Part shown: piece after piece, positions 12,218 through 22,389 of the stretch
Numbering within the stretch: position 1 is the first letter of the stretch
Layout: the number at the start of each line of letters is the position of its first letter
Assembly (NCBI GenBank): GCA_018873245.2
Contig: JAEMBT020000008.1
Location: 434,001 to 498,000 of the forward strand
Direction of reading: 5' to 3'
Source of the DNA: Archegozetes longisetosus
Lineage: Eukaryota; Arthropoda; Arachnida; Sarcoptiformes; Trhypochthoniidae
Length of the DNA stretch: 64,000 nucleotides
Program-made: the position numbers and the translations under genes
Notes under the pieces: generated by a model
Database searches by the model: none
The model's input: only the letters and a program-made list of their open reading frames with translations
What the model was told of the DNA's origin: nothing

Positions 12218-12925
12218 ATGAATCTAAATAGCATTAGGATCAATTCAATATATTTACTAGTGATAACGATAGCAATAAATGTAAGTCAAATGAACGCGTA
12301 TTTCTTAGTTATTGACGCGCACGCAGAGGAATGTTTCTTCGATAAAGTCTCGTCTGGAACCAAATTAGGGCTCACTTTCGAAGTAGTTGAGGGAGGATTT
12401 CTAGACATCGATGTCAAGATATCTGGTATTTTAAACAATCCTAATATCATTCGGTTTGTTTATTATGTTAAAAGTCTATATCGTGTTTTGTATTGTTTAG
12501 GACCTGATCAGAAAGTGATTCATTCAGAAGAGAGAGCGTCGAGCGGCAAATACACTTTTGCGGCGCATATGGACGGAAACTATGTTTATTGCTTCGGTAA
12601 TAAGATGTCAACGATGACTCCTAAAGTAGTCATGTTCTCGATGGATATCGGAGAGGCTCCAAAGACTAGTGAAGAACTGAAGGCAGACGACGCCTCACAT
12701 AACAAATTAGAAGAACAAATAAAAGAGTTGTCGTCAGCTTTGACTGCAGTCAAACACGAACAGGAATACATGGCTGTCAGAGATAGGATTCATAGGAGTA
12801 TTAACGAGAGCACCAATTCCCGAGTCGTTTTGTGGGCCTTTTTTGAAGCTTTAGTTTTAGTTGCGATGACTCTGGGGCAAGTCTTCTATTTGAAGAGATT
12901 CTTCGAAGTCAGACGAGTTGTGTAA
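12218..12925 (+). CDS. TMED2: TMED2 (p24 beta) ER-Golgi cargo receptor
   Basis: Exons 12218-12425 and 12501-12925 join to 210 residues; human TMED2 has 201. A signal peptide covers residues 1-27. It is followed by a GOLD domain with [22 protein letters not shown] and [11 protein letters not shown], and the two Cys that form its disulfide. A coiled coil follows ([20 protein letters not shown]). One membrane span ([18 protein letters not shown]) ends in the short tail [10 protein letters not shown], whose FF and basic residues bind COPII and COPI coats. p24 proteins cycle between ER and Golgi and help load GPI-anchored and signalling cargo. The 75-base intron has no stop and is a multiple of three, so the unspliced frame also reads through. 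The family alignment (ISG-PDQ) supports splicing. Identity is very secure. Confidence 0.97.
   Translation: MNLNSIRINSIYLLVITIAINVSQMNAYFLVIDAHAEECFFDKVSSGTKLGLTFEVVEGGFLDIDVKISGILNNPNIIRFVYYVKSLYRVLYCLGPDQKVIHSEERASSGKYTFAAHMDGNYVYCFGNKMSTMTPKVVMFSMDIGEAPKTSEELKADDASHNKLEEQIKELSSALTAVKHEQEYMAVRDRIHRSINESTNSRVVLWAFFEALVLVAMTLGQVFYLKRFFEVRRVV
12426..12500 (+). other. Stop-free 75-base intron of TMED2
   Basis: The intron starts GTATTTTAAAC after ATATCTG and ends TTGTTTAG before GACCTGAT. It is 25 codons long in the host frame with no stop. If retained, it would insert 25 residues into the GOLD domain between ISG and PDQ. Confidence 0.85.
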
Positions 12926-14306
12926 AAGTCTTAATAGATATTGATTGATATTGAATTCGTTTTTCGATCTTAACTCTAATTTATTGATCAATTGATTTAT
13001 AAAATTAGAACTTTGTAATTATTTTTTAGAAATTATCAATAAATTGGTCGTAAAATTGTAAATAATTGAGATGTTTATTGCTTTATATAACGAATTTATA
13101 TCATTTTCATAAGCATGTCGATTCATCAAATTTTCACTAAAATTATTCGCATATTTGATAATGGCTTCAATTGAAAGACGAATTTCAAATTTTATTAAAG
13201 TTTTATGAATCCTGTAAAATTATGTAAAACTTTAACTTTTAAAATGATCTAAATTTAATCTTTTTTCTTACTCGAACTACCCTTATTCAAAAGCATAGTT
13301 TAATCATGAAAATGTCAAACTAATTTCGTTTGTCAAATTTTATCCGTCAGAACAGATAACTGAGTCGAATATATCGATGAACATAACTTAAAAGATTAGT
13401 TGACAACATACGTCCGAGTGTCTGCATGTGTTTTGTACTAAGCTATTAATTAATTGGAAAAGAACACAACTATTTGCACTGAACAATTAGCTGTACCATT
13501 ACAGGCAAAATAAAGGTAGACTTTCAAAAATTAAAATTGAATTATATTTTTGTGTATGATGAAAAAGTTTTTTCTAATAAAAATGATCCATTCTTAACAG
13601 TAAAACTTTGGTGATTAGTACTAATGATTGACACGTTAGCCGTTTTTGCTTAAGAGTCAAGATAAATTAATCAAGAGCGCGTCTTATGTCTTCTGTCGCA
13701 TCTCAAGTTGAATCGGTTCCGAACTTAGAGCAATGTTTTAATTTTGAATTTTCTAAAGCTTTGAATAGTAAAAGATACTGATATCTACCGAATTTTATGA
13801 TTCGATGTGGCGCATAAGTATGTATAATAAAAGATATGCTTCTATTCTGGTTCTAATTGCAAAGTAATCTTTTTGTTTTATTATTATATTGCGTTGCATT
13901 ATAAAAGTTTGCATTTTTGTGTCCCGAGATTAGAAGGAAATTGAACTGCGATGAACGACTTTCTCGCACAACATACAGATCTTACTTGAACTGATTTGCA
14001 AGTAAAAATACTAATCTGAAATGGTCAAAATTTGAGGTGTTTTTGTTGTATCTTGACAATTTGCGTTAAGTATATGACACTTCTCGCTCTATTAATGAAA
14101 AGTGATAAATTTCATACGAGTTAAATCATTAACTCTAAGATAGGTGTCAGCACACAATCAATTAATATTATTAAACATCAAATTTTGAAATTAGTTTCAG
14201 CAATGATACCAATTTTTCTAAGCTTATCAACTAAATCGAGATAAATAATATATACAAATTGTATAAAGTCTACTAACAAATGATTATTGAATTCAATTGA
14301 AAAATA
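12926..14306. other. Spacer between TMED2 and SAP18
   Basis: This is AT-rich DNA of about 1.4 kb. It carries the TMED2 3' UTR at its left end and must hold the SAP18 promoter. No open frame of note, RNA gene or repeat family is visible. The stretch at about 13660-13740 is somewhat less AT-rich but has no recognisable motif. Confidence 0.5.
13038..13043 (+). terminator. Likely poly(A) signal of TMED2
   Basis: AATAAA lies 113 bases after the TMED2 stop, in an AT-rich 3' UTR. It is the first canonical signal downstream. Confidence 0.5.
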
Positions 14307-14833
14307 ATGACATCACAAGTGGTTCCGACAGAAGACAAAAGTGAAGAAAAACCAATCGATAGAGAAAAGGTTTGCAAATATTTACTCAATTAATCTTGCT
14401 TAATAATAACAAATATCCTAATTCTGTTTATCCTCTGCGTTTTCGACAGACGTGTCCACTACTACTACGTGTATTTCTGAGTAACGGTCGCCATCACAGC
14501 ACTAGTGAATATCTTCGCGCTTCCGTTCCATCAAACGAACTACAAGTGTATACTTGGACTGACGCCACTCTCAAAGAACTGACAGGACTCGTCAAAGAGG
14601 TGAATCCTGATTCTAGGAGAAGAGGCACTTATTTCGACTTTGCTCTAGTCTTTCCCGACTTGAGAAGTCCTTCTTATCGAATGAGAGATATTGGAAGCAC
14701 CTGTAATGGCGTGAAGGGAGCGGATGACTCGAAAACATTGAGTCAGTGTAGATTTCAAATTGGAGACTATCTCGATATTGCCATTCAGTCTCCTCAACAA
14801 AGATCACAACAAAGAAGACAAAGACCTTATTAA
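14307..14833 (+). CDS. SAP18: SAP18, Sin3-associated / exon-junction (ASAP) protein
   Basis: Exons 14307-14369 and 14450-14833, separated by an 80-base phase-0 intron, give 148 residues; human SAP18 has 153. The exon join rebuilds the family signature PIDREKTCPLLLRVF. Other conserved blocks are NGRHHSTSEY, ELQVYTWTDATLKELT, LVKEVNPDSRRRGTYFDF, GSTCNGVKGADDSKTL and QIGDYLDIAI, ending RQRPY as in relatives. SAP18 has a ubiquitin-like fold. It joins Acinus and RNPS1 in the ASAP splicing complex and links Sin3-HDAC repression to chromatin; it acts in the nucleus. The tail is Gln/Arg-rich (QQRSQQRRQ) where vertebrates have a Pro-rich tail. The gene faces DDX10 tail to tail with 121 bases between the stops. 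Confidence 0.97.
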
Positions 14834-14846
14834 TTCATCTCATCAT

Positions 14847-14860
14847 TTTATTACTTTATT
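14847..14860 (-). terminator. Poly(A) signals of DDX10 next to the SAP18 stop
   Basis: Two AATAAA hexamers on the minus strand (14852-14847 and 14860-14855) lie about 95-108 bases past the DDX10 stop and only 14-27 bases past the SAP18 stop on the other strand. The two 3' UTRs therefore almost certainly overlap. The only SAP18 candidate I see on the plus strand is the variant TATAAA at 14861-14866. Confidence 0.5.
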
Positions 14861-14954
14861 TATAAATCATAGACTTTTTTTTAACAAAAATGTTAATTAT
14901 TTAACAAATGAATGGCTAGTGTTTCATAATCTGCTAAATCAAGATCTGTATCTT

Positions 14955-17204
14955 TCAACTTCTTAGGTTTTCTATCATTTTTAGTTTCGATTTTTCGCTT
15001 TTTGATAGGTTTTTCTTTTCCTCTTCTTCTTGTATTTCATTAAATTGATTGTGATCTTCATTATCCGAATCATGATCGCTTAAATCACTATCTTGTTTAT
15101 TGTAAACTAAATCAGGATCTGGTAATTCACCGATAAATTTATCAGTCACATTATACGTGTCATCATCTGATGCCTCATTTTCTAATTTTACGGAAGCATT
15201 TCTACTTTCTTTCTCTTTACGTTTTTGTTCCTTCAGTTTAAGTCTTCTTTCTCTATGTTTAGCTTTAACTAAATCTCGATGAAGTTTTTTATCAATCAAA
15301 TCTTCGTCTTTCATGATCTCCTTGGCGATCTCGATATCAATACCCGATATATTTTTGTCTTCCATTAGTTTAACTTTATCGGACACTTGTCTCGTTGGAA
15401 ACTCTTCTTCGACATTTCCCTCGTCATTGAAAACAATTCTAGTGTTTGGCTTAAATTTTTTCTTGAGGATCCGCTTCGCGAGCGCTGCTTTCGTCAAAGC
15501 TTTCTTCTGTTTGACCTTTAATTCCTGATCATTATCGTTGATTTCTTCGTCCAAATCAAATCTCCAAACTTTTTTAAGAGATAGCAAATCGTCGTCGTTT
15601 TCGTCACTATCACTACCGAAACTATTATTAAAACTACTATCATTTTCTATTTGATTATCGTTTTTATCTAAATTGTTATCACTCTTTACGGTATTGTCTG
15701 ATTTATTCTTAGCGTTCGAAATCATTTTTTGCTTAATAGATTTTTCTATAAATCTGACTCTTGGAGTGACCGCTAGTCCAAGAGATCTAGCAAATAAATC
15801 GCTGTTAATCTTTCTGATATCAAAAGTAGTTTTGTCTTTCATCAGAAAAACATTTTTCACGTATGATTTGAAAGCTCTTTGAGCACTCTCTTTCAGACTA
15901 TTATCTCTCGCACACAAAGCCTCAGCTTTTCGTTGAATTGAATGCATTTTTGATGGATTCACTTCTATTTTATTGATTGGAATTTTCTTATTTGTCAACT
16001 GTTCAATCATTGATTGTTCTTCATTTGGCAACAAAACTAATAGCGATTCTCCTCCTTTTTCATATCTAGCAGTTCTTCCTACACGATGTATATAAGTGTT
16101 GACATCTTCGGGACAGTCTAGTTGAACGACCCAATTGACTGATGGAAAGTCTAGACCCCTGGAAGCGATATCAGTGGCGAAAAGTACAGCATTTTGTTTG
16201 CGACAAAACTCATCATAAATAGACATTCGTCTCAATTGATGTAAAGTTCCATAAAGTGCTAATAAACTAATTCCAGGCCTTATTCGGCAAAACAAATCAT
16301 AACAATATTTAACTTGCTTGCAACTGGACATAAAAACTAAAATCTTTTGTTTGTTATGTGTTTTGATGAAAGACCACAACATATTGAGCTTGTCTTCCAA
16401 CTCGCAAACTATATAACTTTGCGTTAAGAGTTCAGGCGTTGAATACTTGTCCTTTTCGTGAACCGAGACATAGATCGGATCTTTAAGACTGAGTCGCGCC
16501 AAATCTTTAACCGATTTTGTTTGAGTCGCAGAAAAGAGAAGTGTTTGTCGTTTTTGTGGCAAATTGTCAATAATAGCATTCATAGTATTGGCAAAACCCA
16601 TATCGAGACAGCGGTCGGCCTCATCTAAGACCAATATTTTGAGATTATCGCAATTGAAAAGTGGGTTTTCGTCCATATGTTGAAGAAGTCTTCCAGGAGT
16701 GCATATAATTATATTACACTTATCCAACCGTTTTCTCTCAAACTTCAAGTCTTTACCGCCAATAATAAGACCCGCAGAGAAATCGTGATAAGAACCAATT
16801 TTACGCAACACTTCAAATATTTGGTAAGAAAGCTCTCGAGTTGGTGTTATAACGAGAGCTCCTAGTCCGTCCATTTGTGTCCATCGATTGCAGTAAAGAC
16901 ATTCTAATATAGGAATGAGAAACGCCAACGTCTTTCCCGAACCAGTCTTTGCGGCACCCAAAATATCGCATCCTTTCAGGGCATAACCAATCGATTCCCT
17001 CTGAATGTCCGTTGGATTAATAAAACCGTTATTCTTGAGTCCATTACGAGTTTTGTCGGAAAGTGGTATCGATTCGAATGAATCAAATTGTGTCCAATCG
17101 TATGATTGGTACGAATTCATTAAGCTTTTGATCTCATTTTCTTCAATCAATGATTTCTTCATTTTTGGCTTATTTTTATTAAAGTTATTCTCTTTTTTAC
17201 CCAT
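14955..17204 (-). CDS. DDX10: DDX10/Dbp4-type DEAD-box RNA helicase
   Basis: A single-exon minus-strand gene of 749 residues starts at the ATG at 17204-17202; human DDX10 has 875 residues. Ordered helicase motifs are all present: Q motif FINPTDIQRE (61-70), motif I AAKTGSGKT (84-92), Ia PTREL (121), Ib TPGR (169), II DEAD (194-197), III SAT (225), V TDIASRGLDF (344-353) and VI HRVGRTAR (373-380). The long C-terminal half is highly charged, with acidic runs (SDSDENDDD) and basic KERK/KRKEKE segments typical of nucleolar helicases. Dbp4/DDX10 helps release U14 snoRNA and advance early 18S pre-rRNA processing. The lack of introns is unusual next to its multi-exon neighbours. Its upstream neighbour on the same strand, UTP11, works in the same pathway. 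A CACGTG box lies about 88 bases upstream of the ATG. Confidence 0.95.
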   Translation of the reverse strand: MGKKENNFNKNKPKMKKSLIEENEIKSLMNSYQSYDWTQFDSFESIPLSDKTRNGLKNNGFINPTDIQRESIGYALKGCDILGAAKTGSGKTLAFLIPILECLYCNRWTQMDGLGALVITPTRELSYQIFEVLRKIGSYHDFSAGLIIGGKDLKFERKRLDKCNIIICTPGRLLQHMDENPLFNCDNLKILVLDEADRCLDMGFANTMNAIIDNLPQKRQTLLFSATQTKSVKDLARLSLKDPIYVSVHEKDKYSTPELLTQSYIVCELEDKLNMLWSFIKTHNKQKILVFMSSCKQVKYCYDLFCRIRPGISLLALYGTLHQLRRMSIYDEFCRKQNAVLFATDIASRGLDFPSVNWVVQLDCPEDVNTYIHRVGRTARYEKGGESLLVLLPNEEQSMIEQLTNKKIPINKIEVNPSKMHSIQRKAEALCARDNSLKESAQRAFKSYVKNVFLMKDKTTFDIRKINSDLFARSLGLAVTPRVRFIEKSIKQKMISNAKNKSDNTVKSDNNLDKNDNQIENDSSFNNSFGSDSDENDDDLLSLKKVWRFDLDEEINDNDQELKVKQKKALTKAALAKRILKKKFKPNTRIVFNDEGNVEEEFPTRQVSDKVKLMEDKNISGIDIEIAKEIMKDEDLIDKKLHRDLVKAKHRERRLKLKEQKRKEKESRNASVKLENEASDDDTYNVTDKFIGELPDPDLVYNKQDSDLSDHDSDNEDHNQFNEIQEEEEKKNLSKSEKSKLKMIENLRS

Positions 17205-17291
17205 TTTTTGTTAATTAATTTATTAAATAATATTTAAATTGAACTTCGATATAAATAAAACATTTCACAAGCAAAACATTTAAACAGAAGA

Positions 17292-17297
17292 CACGTG
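17292..17297. promoter_or_regulatory. CACGTG E-box upstream of DDX10
   Basis: A palindromic CACGTG, within ACACGTGT, lies about 88 bases upstream of the DDX10 start codon. This is the preferred Myc/Max site, and Myc drives ribosome-biogenesis genes in insects and vertebrates. The match is seen; its use is inferred. I did not find the motif in the first 280 bases upstream of UTP11. Confidence 0.4.
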
Positions 17298-17909
17298 TTT
17301 ATAAATAGAGGTGTTCACAGGAATAAATACTAACACTTTGATGGAAAATTATTTTTGCAACTCTCAGAGTAACGTTTTGACAATACATTAATAGTATGTT
17401 TTACATGTATATAATGATAAAGAAGTTATTAAATATAAATTTGACAAATTCAATTAATTTAATCAAATATCAGGAATCTTCATTTAAAAAGCTTAATAAG
17501 CCATAAATGAGTAAACACAAAGTTTGGACGACCTTTAGAATGATTAGATAAAAGTTTTCATCTTTCAAATAAGTTACTAAATCTATAAGTGTATGTATTA
17601 GTAAGTGTTCATTCATTTAATAAAGTTCAGCAAATCATATATTAGTCATTTAGAACAGTCGCTGCCGATAACGCAAGTGAATCTTATTCTCTAAGTTTAA
17701 TCTAACGAGCAATTAATCATAAAATACATGTTTTTATTGAGCATCATTTTCAACAAAATGACTCTAAATATGTAATTGAATAATTGATTCGAGACTTTCA
17801 ATGATTATTTGTCTATAAACTTTTGAGTTGCAGAGACGAACAAATTACACTCTGTTTAGTTTTATTCGAAGATGTAATTAAATGTGCGTTAAAGTCCAAA
17901 CAACAAATA

Positions 17910-17915
17910 TTTATT
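17910..17915 (-). terminator. Likely poly(A) signal of UTP11
   Basis: A minus-strand AATAAA (TTTATT on the plus strand) lies 40 bases past the UTP11 stop codon. Confidence 0.5.
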
Positions 17916-17954
17916 TCATTCACTAATTTAAGTAAGAAAAATATTAGAATTTAA

Positions 17955-19022
17955 TTAACGTTTTCTTTCAGTTTTCCATTTAAAAACTGGAGCTCTCGTT
18001 GCGGTTCCGCTCTTTATCTTCTTTGGTTTACTTTCTTTTTTATTCTAATCGAAAGAAAAAAATGAATTCTTGATAACTATGATATTTAAATATCGTATTT
18101 GAAAGTGTTTGTAATTGGCAACATTTAAACATTTCAACTTAAGTAAGAGATTAATATAAAACATTAACCAAAAGACTATTTGTTTTAAAGAATGTTGACT
18201 CACGAGTAACTTTTTCTTGACATCCATTTTTTGGCTCAAAATGTTCAAGAACTTGTCTCTTTCCATACGTCTCGCCAATTCTCTATAAGATTTATCCCTG
18301 AGATACGCTAAATTTTGAATATCTGTTTCATCCAAATCCTTAAACACATTATCTTTTAGTTTATTGCTATCTGTATAATTGAAGCCCATTTCTAGCAATT
18401 CTTTATTAGTTTTCATTCGTTTTGCAAAATCAAAATTGTTTTTATCCTTTTTATTGTGAACGAAGAACGTGTGCTTATTCTTAGGCTTATCTTGGACGTC
18501 AATTAAATGCAAGTTTTGTTTGAGTTTATCAATTTTGTTCATTTCAATAATTCTTTTGTGATTCACATAATTTAAGTCTTGCGTTTGCATCAGTTTCAGT
18601 TCATCGTTAGTAAACTCCTTATCATCGTCTCTAATATCGTAGTGAACGCCATCGTTGAGTCGTGATTTAATCATGTGAAAGTCAAACTCTTCTGGATTTT
18701 TGTCCAACACTTTCTTTCGCAACAATTTATACGCATTTTGTTTTCTCTGATAATCTCTGTATTTACACAAAAAAATAAACAATTAATTAACGATCGTATT
18801 AAACGAGTGGGTGTTTCAATACTCGGCTCTTTTCTTGTAATCTTTGTTCTTCTCTAAATATCCTAAGTGTTTTCTCGATTCGGGCTACAAATGCAAAATT
18901 AAAACAAAAATGAATGAGATACTGACAACTTAATTAAAACAATTTAAACTTCAATCTAATACTTGATGTCTTTCTCTGTGAAGTCGTTGTTTTGATTTGA
19001 CGGCTCTCTTGAGCGAAGACAT
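17955..19022 (-). CDS. UTP11: UTP11, U3 snoRNP-associated small-subunit processome protein
   Basis: Four minus-strand exons, 19022-18963, 18884-18823, 18756-18204 and 18044-17955, join to 254 residues; human UTP11 has 253. The start MSSLKRAVKSKQRLHRER and the joined ESRKHLGYLEKNKDYKKRAEDY match the family N-terminus. NKHTFFVHNKKD and the ending APVFKWKTERKR match its middle and C-terminus (human ends IYKFQSRRKR). The protein is basic and lacks membrane spans. In the nucleolus Utp11 threads through the 90S pre-ribosome and is needed for 18S rRNA production. Introns are 78, 66 and 159 bases, phases 0, 2 and 0. The last has a perfect GTGAGT donor. It is open in frame until its own acceptor TAG, so an unspliced read lacks the conserved last 29 residues. 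The gene lies upstream of DDX10 on the same strand. Confidence 0.95.
18045..18203 (-). other. UTP11 intron 3, open in frame up to its acceptor
   Basis: The 159-base intron (donor CTC/GTGAGT, acceptor CGATTAG/AAT) reads in frame for 52 codons. Its final TAG is both the splice acceptor and the first stop. It contains a palindrome GATATTTAAATATC at about 18078-18093. No snoRNA C/D or H/ACA box pair was recognised. Confidence 0.75.
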
Positions 19023-21300
19023 TCTGACAATAATATGTTTATTAATTTAATTAATTTACAGTTAAACAAACTAAAACTGAGTAAAGTGAGAAAAGAGACT
19101 TTTAAATTTAGTCAAAATGGTTATTGTGGCATGTCCGTACTAAGTGATTGCGTGCTTTTTACAACAGATGCCATCAGTTGTTCTCTAATCGGATTCCAAT
19201 TTTGTAACTTTAAGCTTCTAGCATTGAAAGGATATTTAATTTGAGACCCCGAAACTAAATTCTATTCTCAAATTTTTACGAATTTCTAAAGTAATAGAAA
19301 ATTAAAGCATTAAAATGATTTTAAACAAGTTATACTAAAACTAATAAGAAACAGTAAACACATAAAATCAGTGTTTATTTCATATTTGAAACTATTGATA
19401 CAAATTGGTCCATAAAATACTGAATCGATTACATACAATCCTGCATTCTTTGTAATTTTAATTTTTATAGAATTGAGATATTTTCCCAAAGCAATTAAAT
19501 TTGTTTTTCATATATTTCTAGTCTTTTAGCCTAAAGTTGATCTGAATTATCACTTTTCTGCTTTTGAATTATTCATAACTTCATAATTGTTTAGATGTTA
19601 TACTGAAGTTTTATTCTTATCGAATAAGCTCTTTTGAATATATAAATAAAAATTCTTACTATCTTTATACTAAAATTTAATCGATAATGTTTTTGCAATG
19701 TTTATCATAATCATGAGGTCAGTCATTGTTAAGGTTGAGTTCTAGCCTTGCGAAGGACAACATTTTCATGTTTAAAAACTAAGGGTTCAAAATTATCTTT
19801 GAGAAAATTGTTGCTCGTAGTTACTCTTCGAAATTAATAATTTGAAATATCAATTATGAACCGTGGATAAGTACTCAAATACATTATAATTATAATGCTA
19901 TAAAAACTAACAAAATTCTATTTCTCATACTTTAAAAGGGGTTTCAAGTTTAAGGAGTTAATTAATAAAAGAGATAATTATTTATGTATTCTAAAACTTG
20001 AAGGAGTTTTCATACAAAAAACAAACTGCTTTTCATTATAATAAAATTATAAGAATTGAAACCGATAAAGCAAACTGACAACAAATTCTGATTGAATGCT
20101 TTAAATAAACTTAGTTTACATATGAATAAACGTTTAAATTTACTAAAAACTTGTATAATCACATTAGAAATTTGAAAAAATACGAACAGACAAGAATTTT
20201 GACAAAACAGATCTGTTTTTTCATTAAAAATTTTAAATTGTTGTGTTTAATCCAATTAGTCTTATGAGATTTTGTAAAGTTGACAGTAGTCAGTATAATT
20301 GGTCAACCACTCACTTGGAACGAACAATATTAGAACTATTATTATGCTAGTGATCAGTGTTTTGTAACTGTATAATTTTAACTCAATTTTACTCGAAAAT
20401 TGTTCGGAGTTTCGCTAATTATTTAAAATAAGCATTTGTGTGATCTAAGCTTCTGATGGAGACCATTCATTCAGACTGTATAGCATAGTTTGTATGATTT
20501 GTTACTAAAAATAAGAAAATATTCAATTATTGACTATCTATAGTTTAGACCGGAAATATACTTTTATTCGGTTTTTTAAAGATAAGACTTGATGGATTCT
20601 GAAAAGCTTCATTTCTAATCAGAATTCATCTTAGTTTGAGCTGAATAGATTACAGGTAAATAACCTTGGGAAGAAAATTTCCTAACTTTATATTGGCTAA
20701 CGATACCGATGGTTCGTCATTTCTCCAAGCTTTTTAAAGCTCAAAATCAATAATTCGGAATAGGGATAAGTATTGGGAAAAATCTCGGAAAATGCATATT
20801 TGTTCAAACAGCAGTCATTTAGACTAAGATTTTTATTGGGAGACAGCCAATTCTTGTAAAATCATAATTTGAATTAAATTTGATCAAAACATGAACGTCA
20901 GGTTTTTCGAATTTTAATTTTGAAAGGCTACAATTTATAACGGGTTTATCGAGACACACATTTCAGATTTGTCCTTCAAGTAGTTCGAAAGAAACGTTTA
21001 TTTAAACTATGATTTGGGCTAGAATTGATTTTGGTGTCAACTTAAGCTCATATCAAAATTGATTGAAATCAATTTTTTAAACTTGTTATAAAGCTTATAA
21101 TGGAATATGAGATATTTTCCATGAAAATTATTGTGAAATTGCTTTTATTGAAAAAACAGCACAGCCAACACTTTGTTCATTTGTAAAGGTATATTTTGCT
21201 TAATCATCAGGATTTGATGCATAGCTTGTATTTGTTGGCACTTTACTCGCATTTCACATAACAAAAAAAAGTTCAAAATAATTCTTTTGTGGAACAGATC
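19023..21300. other. AT-rich spacer upstream of UTP11
   Basis: About 2.3 kb of strongly AT-rich DNA begins the gene desert and should include the UTP11 promoter in its first few hundred bases. The longest frame is 69 codons at 19035-19244, unrecognised. One hairpin at 20591-20630 is listed separately. Otherwise I see nothing. Confidence 0.5.
20591..20630. repeat. 12-bp hairpin with 16-base loop
   Basis: GATGGATTCTGA (20591-20602) pairs with TCAGAATTCATC (20619-20630) with one G-U pair. A further five pairs are possible outside after a small internal loop (20585-20589 with 20633-20637). The size resembles a small pre-miRNA, but a 12-bp stem is expected about once by chance in DNA of this length and composition. 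Confidence 0.3.
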
Positions 21301-21580
21301 AATGCAAAAAAAACTAATTTTAATATTGGAGAAGAACTTTGTATTATGAGGTTCTCATTGATGCCGTCATCGCGTAGTGAATTTCAAATAAATTGAGAGC
21401 ATTGTAGTAACGCAAGTGTGAAGAATTGGTGAATCGCTGGATAGAGAGTGAGACTGAGAGAGGGATGTGATTCTGAGGATGAAAATAAATTTGATTTTCC
21501 TTTCCTATCATTCGCACTTCTTTTGAAACATACTTCAAGTGCAGGAGGAAAATCAGTTCTTTTTAATACTTTTCTAAAAA

Positions 21581-21602
21581 ATATATATATATATATATAT
21601 AT
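21581..21602. repeat. (AT)11 microsatellite
   Basis: An uninterrupted run of AT dinucleotides follows an A-tract. Confidence 0.95.
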
Positions 21603-22368
21603 GACAATATAGGCTTCATCTCTTAAAAAAATTTAATAGAAAGAATGCGACCACAGATTTAGAGAACGTATAAATTTTTGAGATTCCTTCCGATAACTCA
21701 AAACTATTTGAGTTCATTATATTGCGATGAATCAGACTCGTATTGCTTTTCGTAGGAAGATATTAAGTCGAGAATAATACGGGCTCTGAACTGTTCATTA
21801 GTCAATTCTAACCCTTAACTATAGGCAGAGAGAAAACTACACCAAAATAAATGAGAGGCTCTAATGACAGTTATATTGAGACTTAGCAAATGTGTAGACA
21901 GAGAGCTAACTGGGATATAGTTTTGGCTCACTTTTGAATGAAGTCATACTAATATCAATCAAAATGGTTTGTTCACGCGTTTTGTGTGGGTTTGTTTTGC
22001 GGCCAGTCACATATAAACGCATTATTATGCAGATGTTGGTTGGCTTTGACATGACATCCCCCTAACTATGATATTGATAGTGATGGTCGATATGAACGAG
22101 TCGCTCTAAATTGACATCTGAAACTTGTGGGCCACTCAGCTGCAAATATGATTATTTCAATTCATTATATTCGCCCCTTTTATTATAGACATTGTGACGG
22201 AAAATCAAATCGAGATTGTGATGAGTTTGTGATGACGGACTGACTCGCTAGAGATGGACACCAATAGCTTACACAAGTCATTATTGTATTTGCCATTAGA
22301 CGAGAATATATTAAATATAGCGGTAAACAAGTTTGCAGTTAGTGATCGTTGAACCCGATGGTAAGTAT

Positions 22369-22389
22369 TGCCATTCGAATTGAATGGCA
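22369..22389. repeat. 21-base quasi-palindrome
   Basis: TGCCATTC (22369-22376) and GAATGGCA (22382-22389) are perfect inverted copies around GAATT. Just before lies ATG followed by GTAAGTATT (22358-22369), a strong splice-donor-like sequence. It could be a dimeric protein-binding site; nothing confirms this. Confidence 0.4.

Larger units (their letters stand above)
17205..17954. other. Spacer between UTP11 (upstream) and DDX10 (downstream)
   Basis: 750 bases hold the UTP11 3' UTR and the DDX10 promoter. The CACGTG box at 17292-17297 is the only clear motif. The rest is AT-rich with no open frame of note. Confidence 0.6.
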
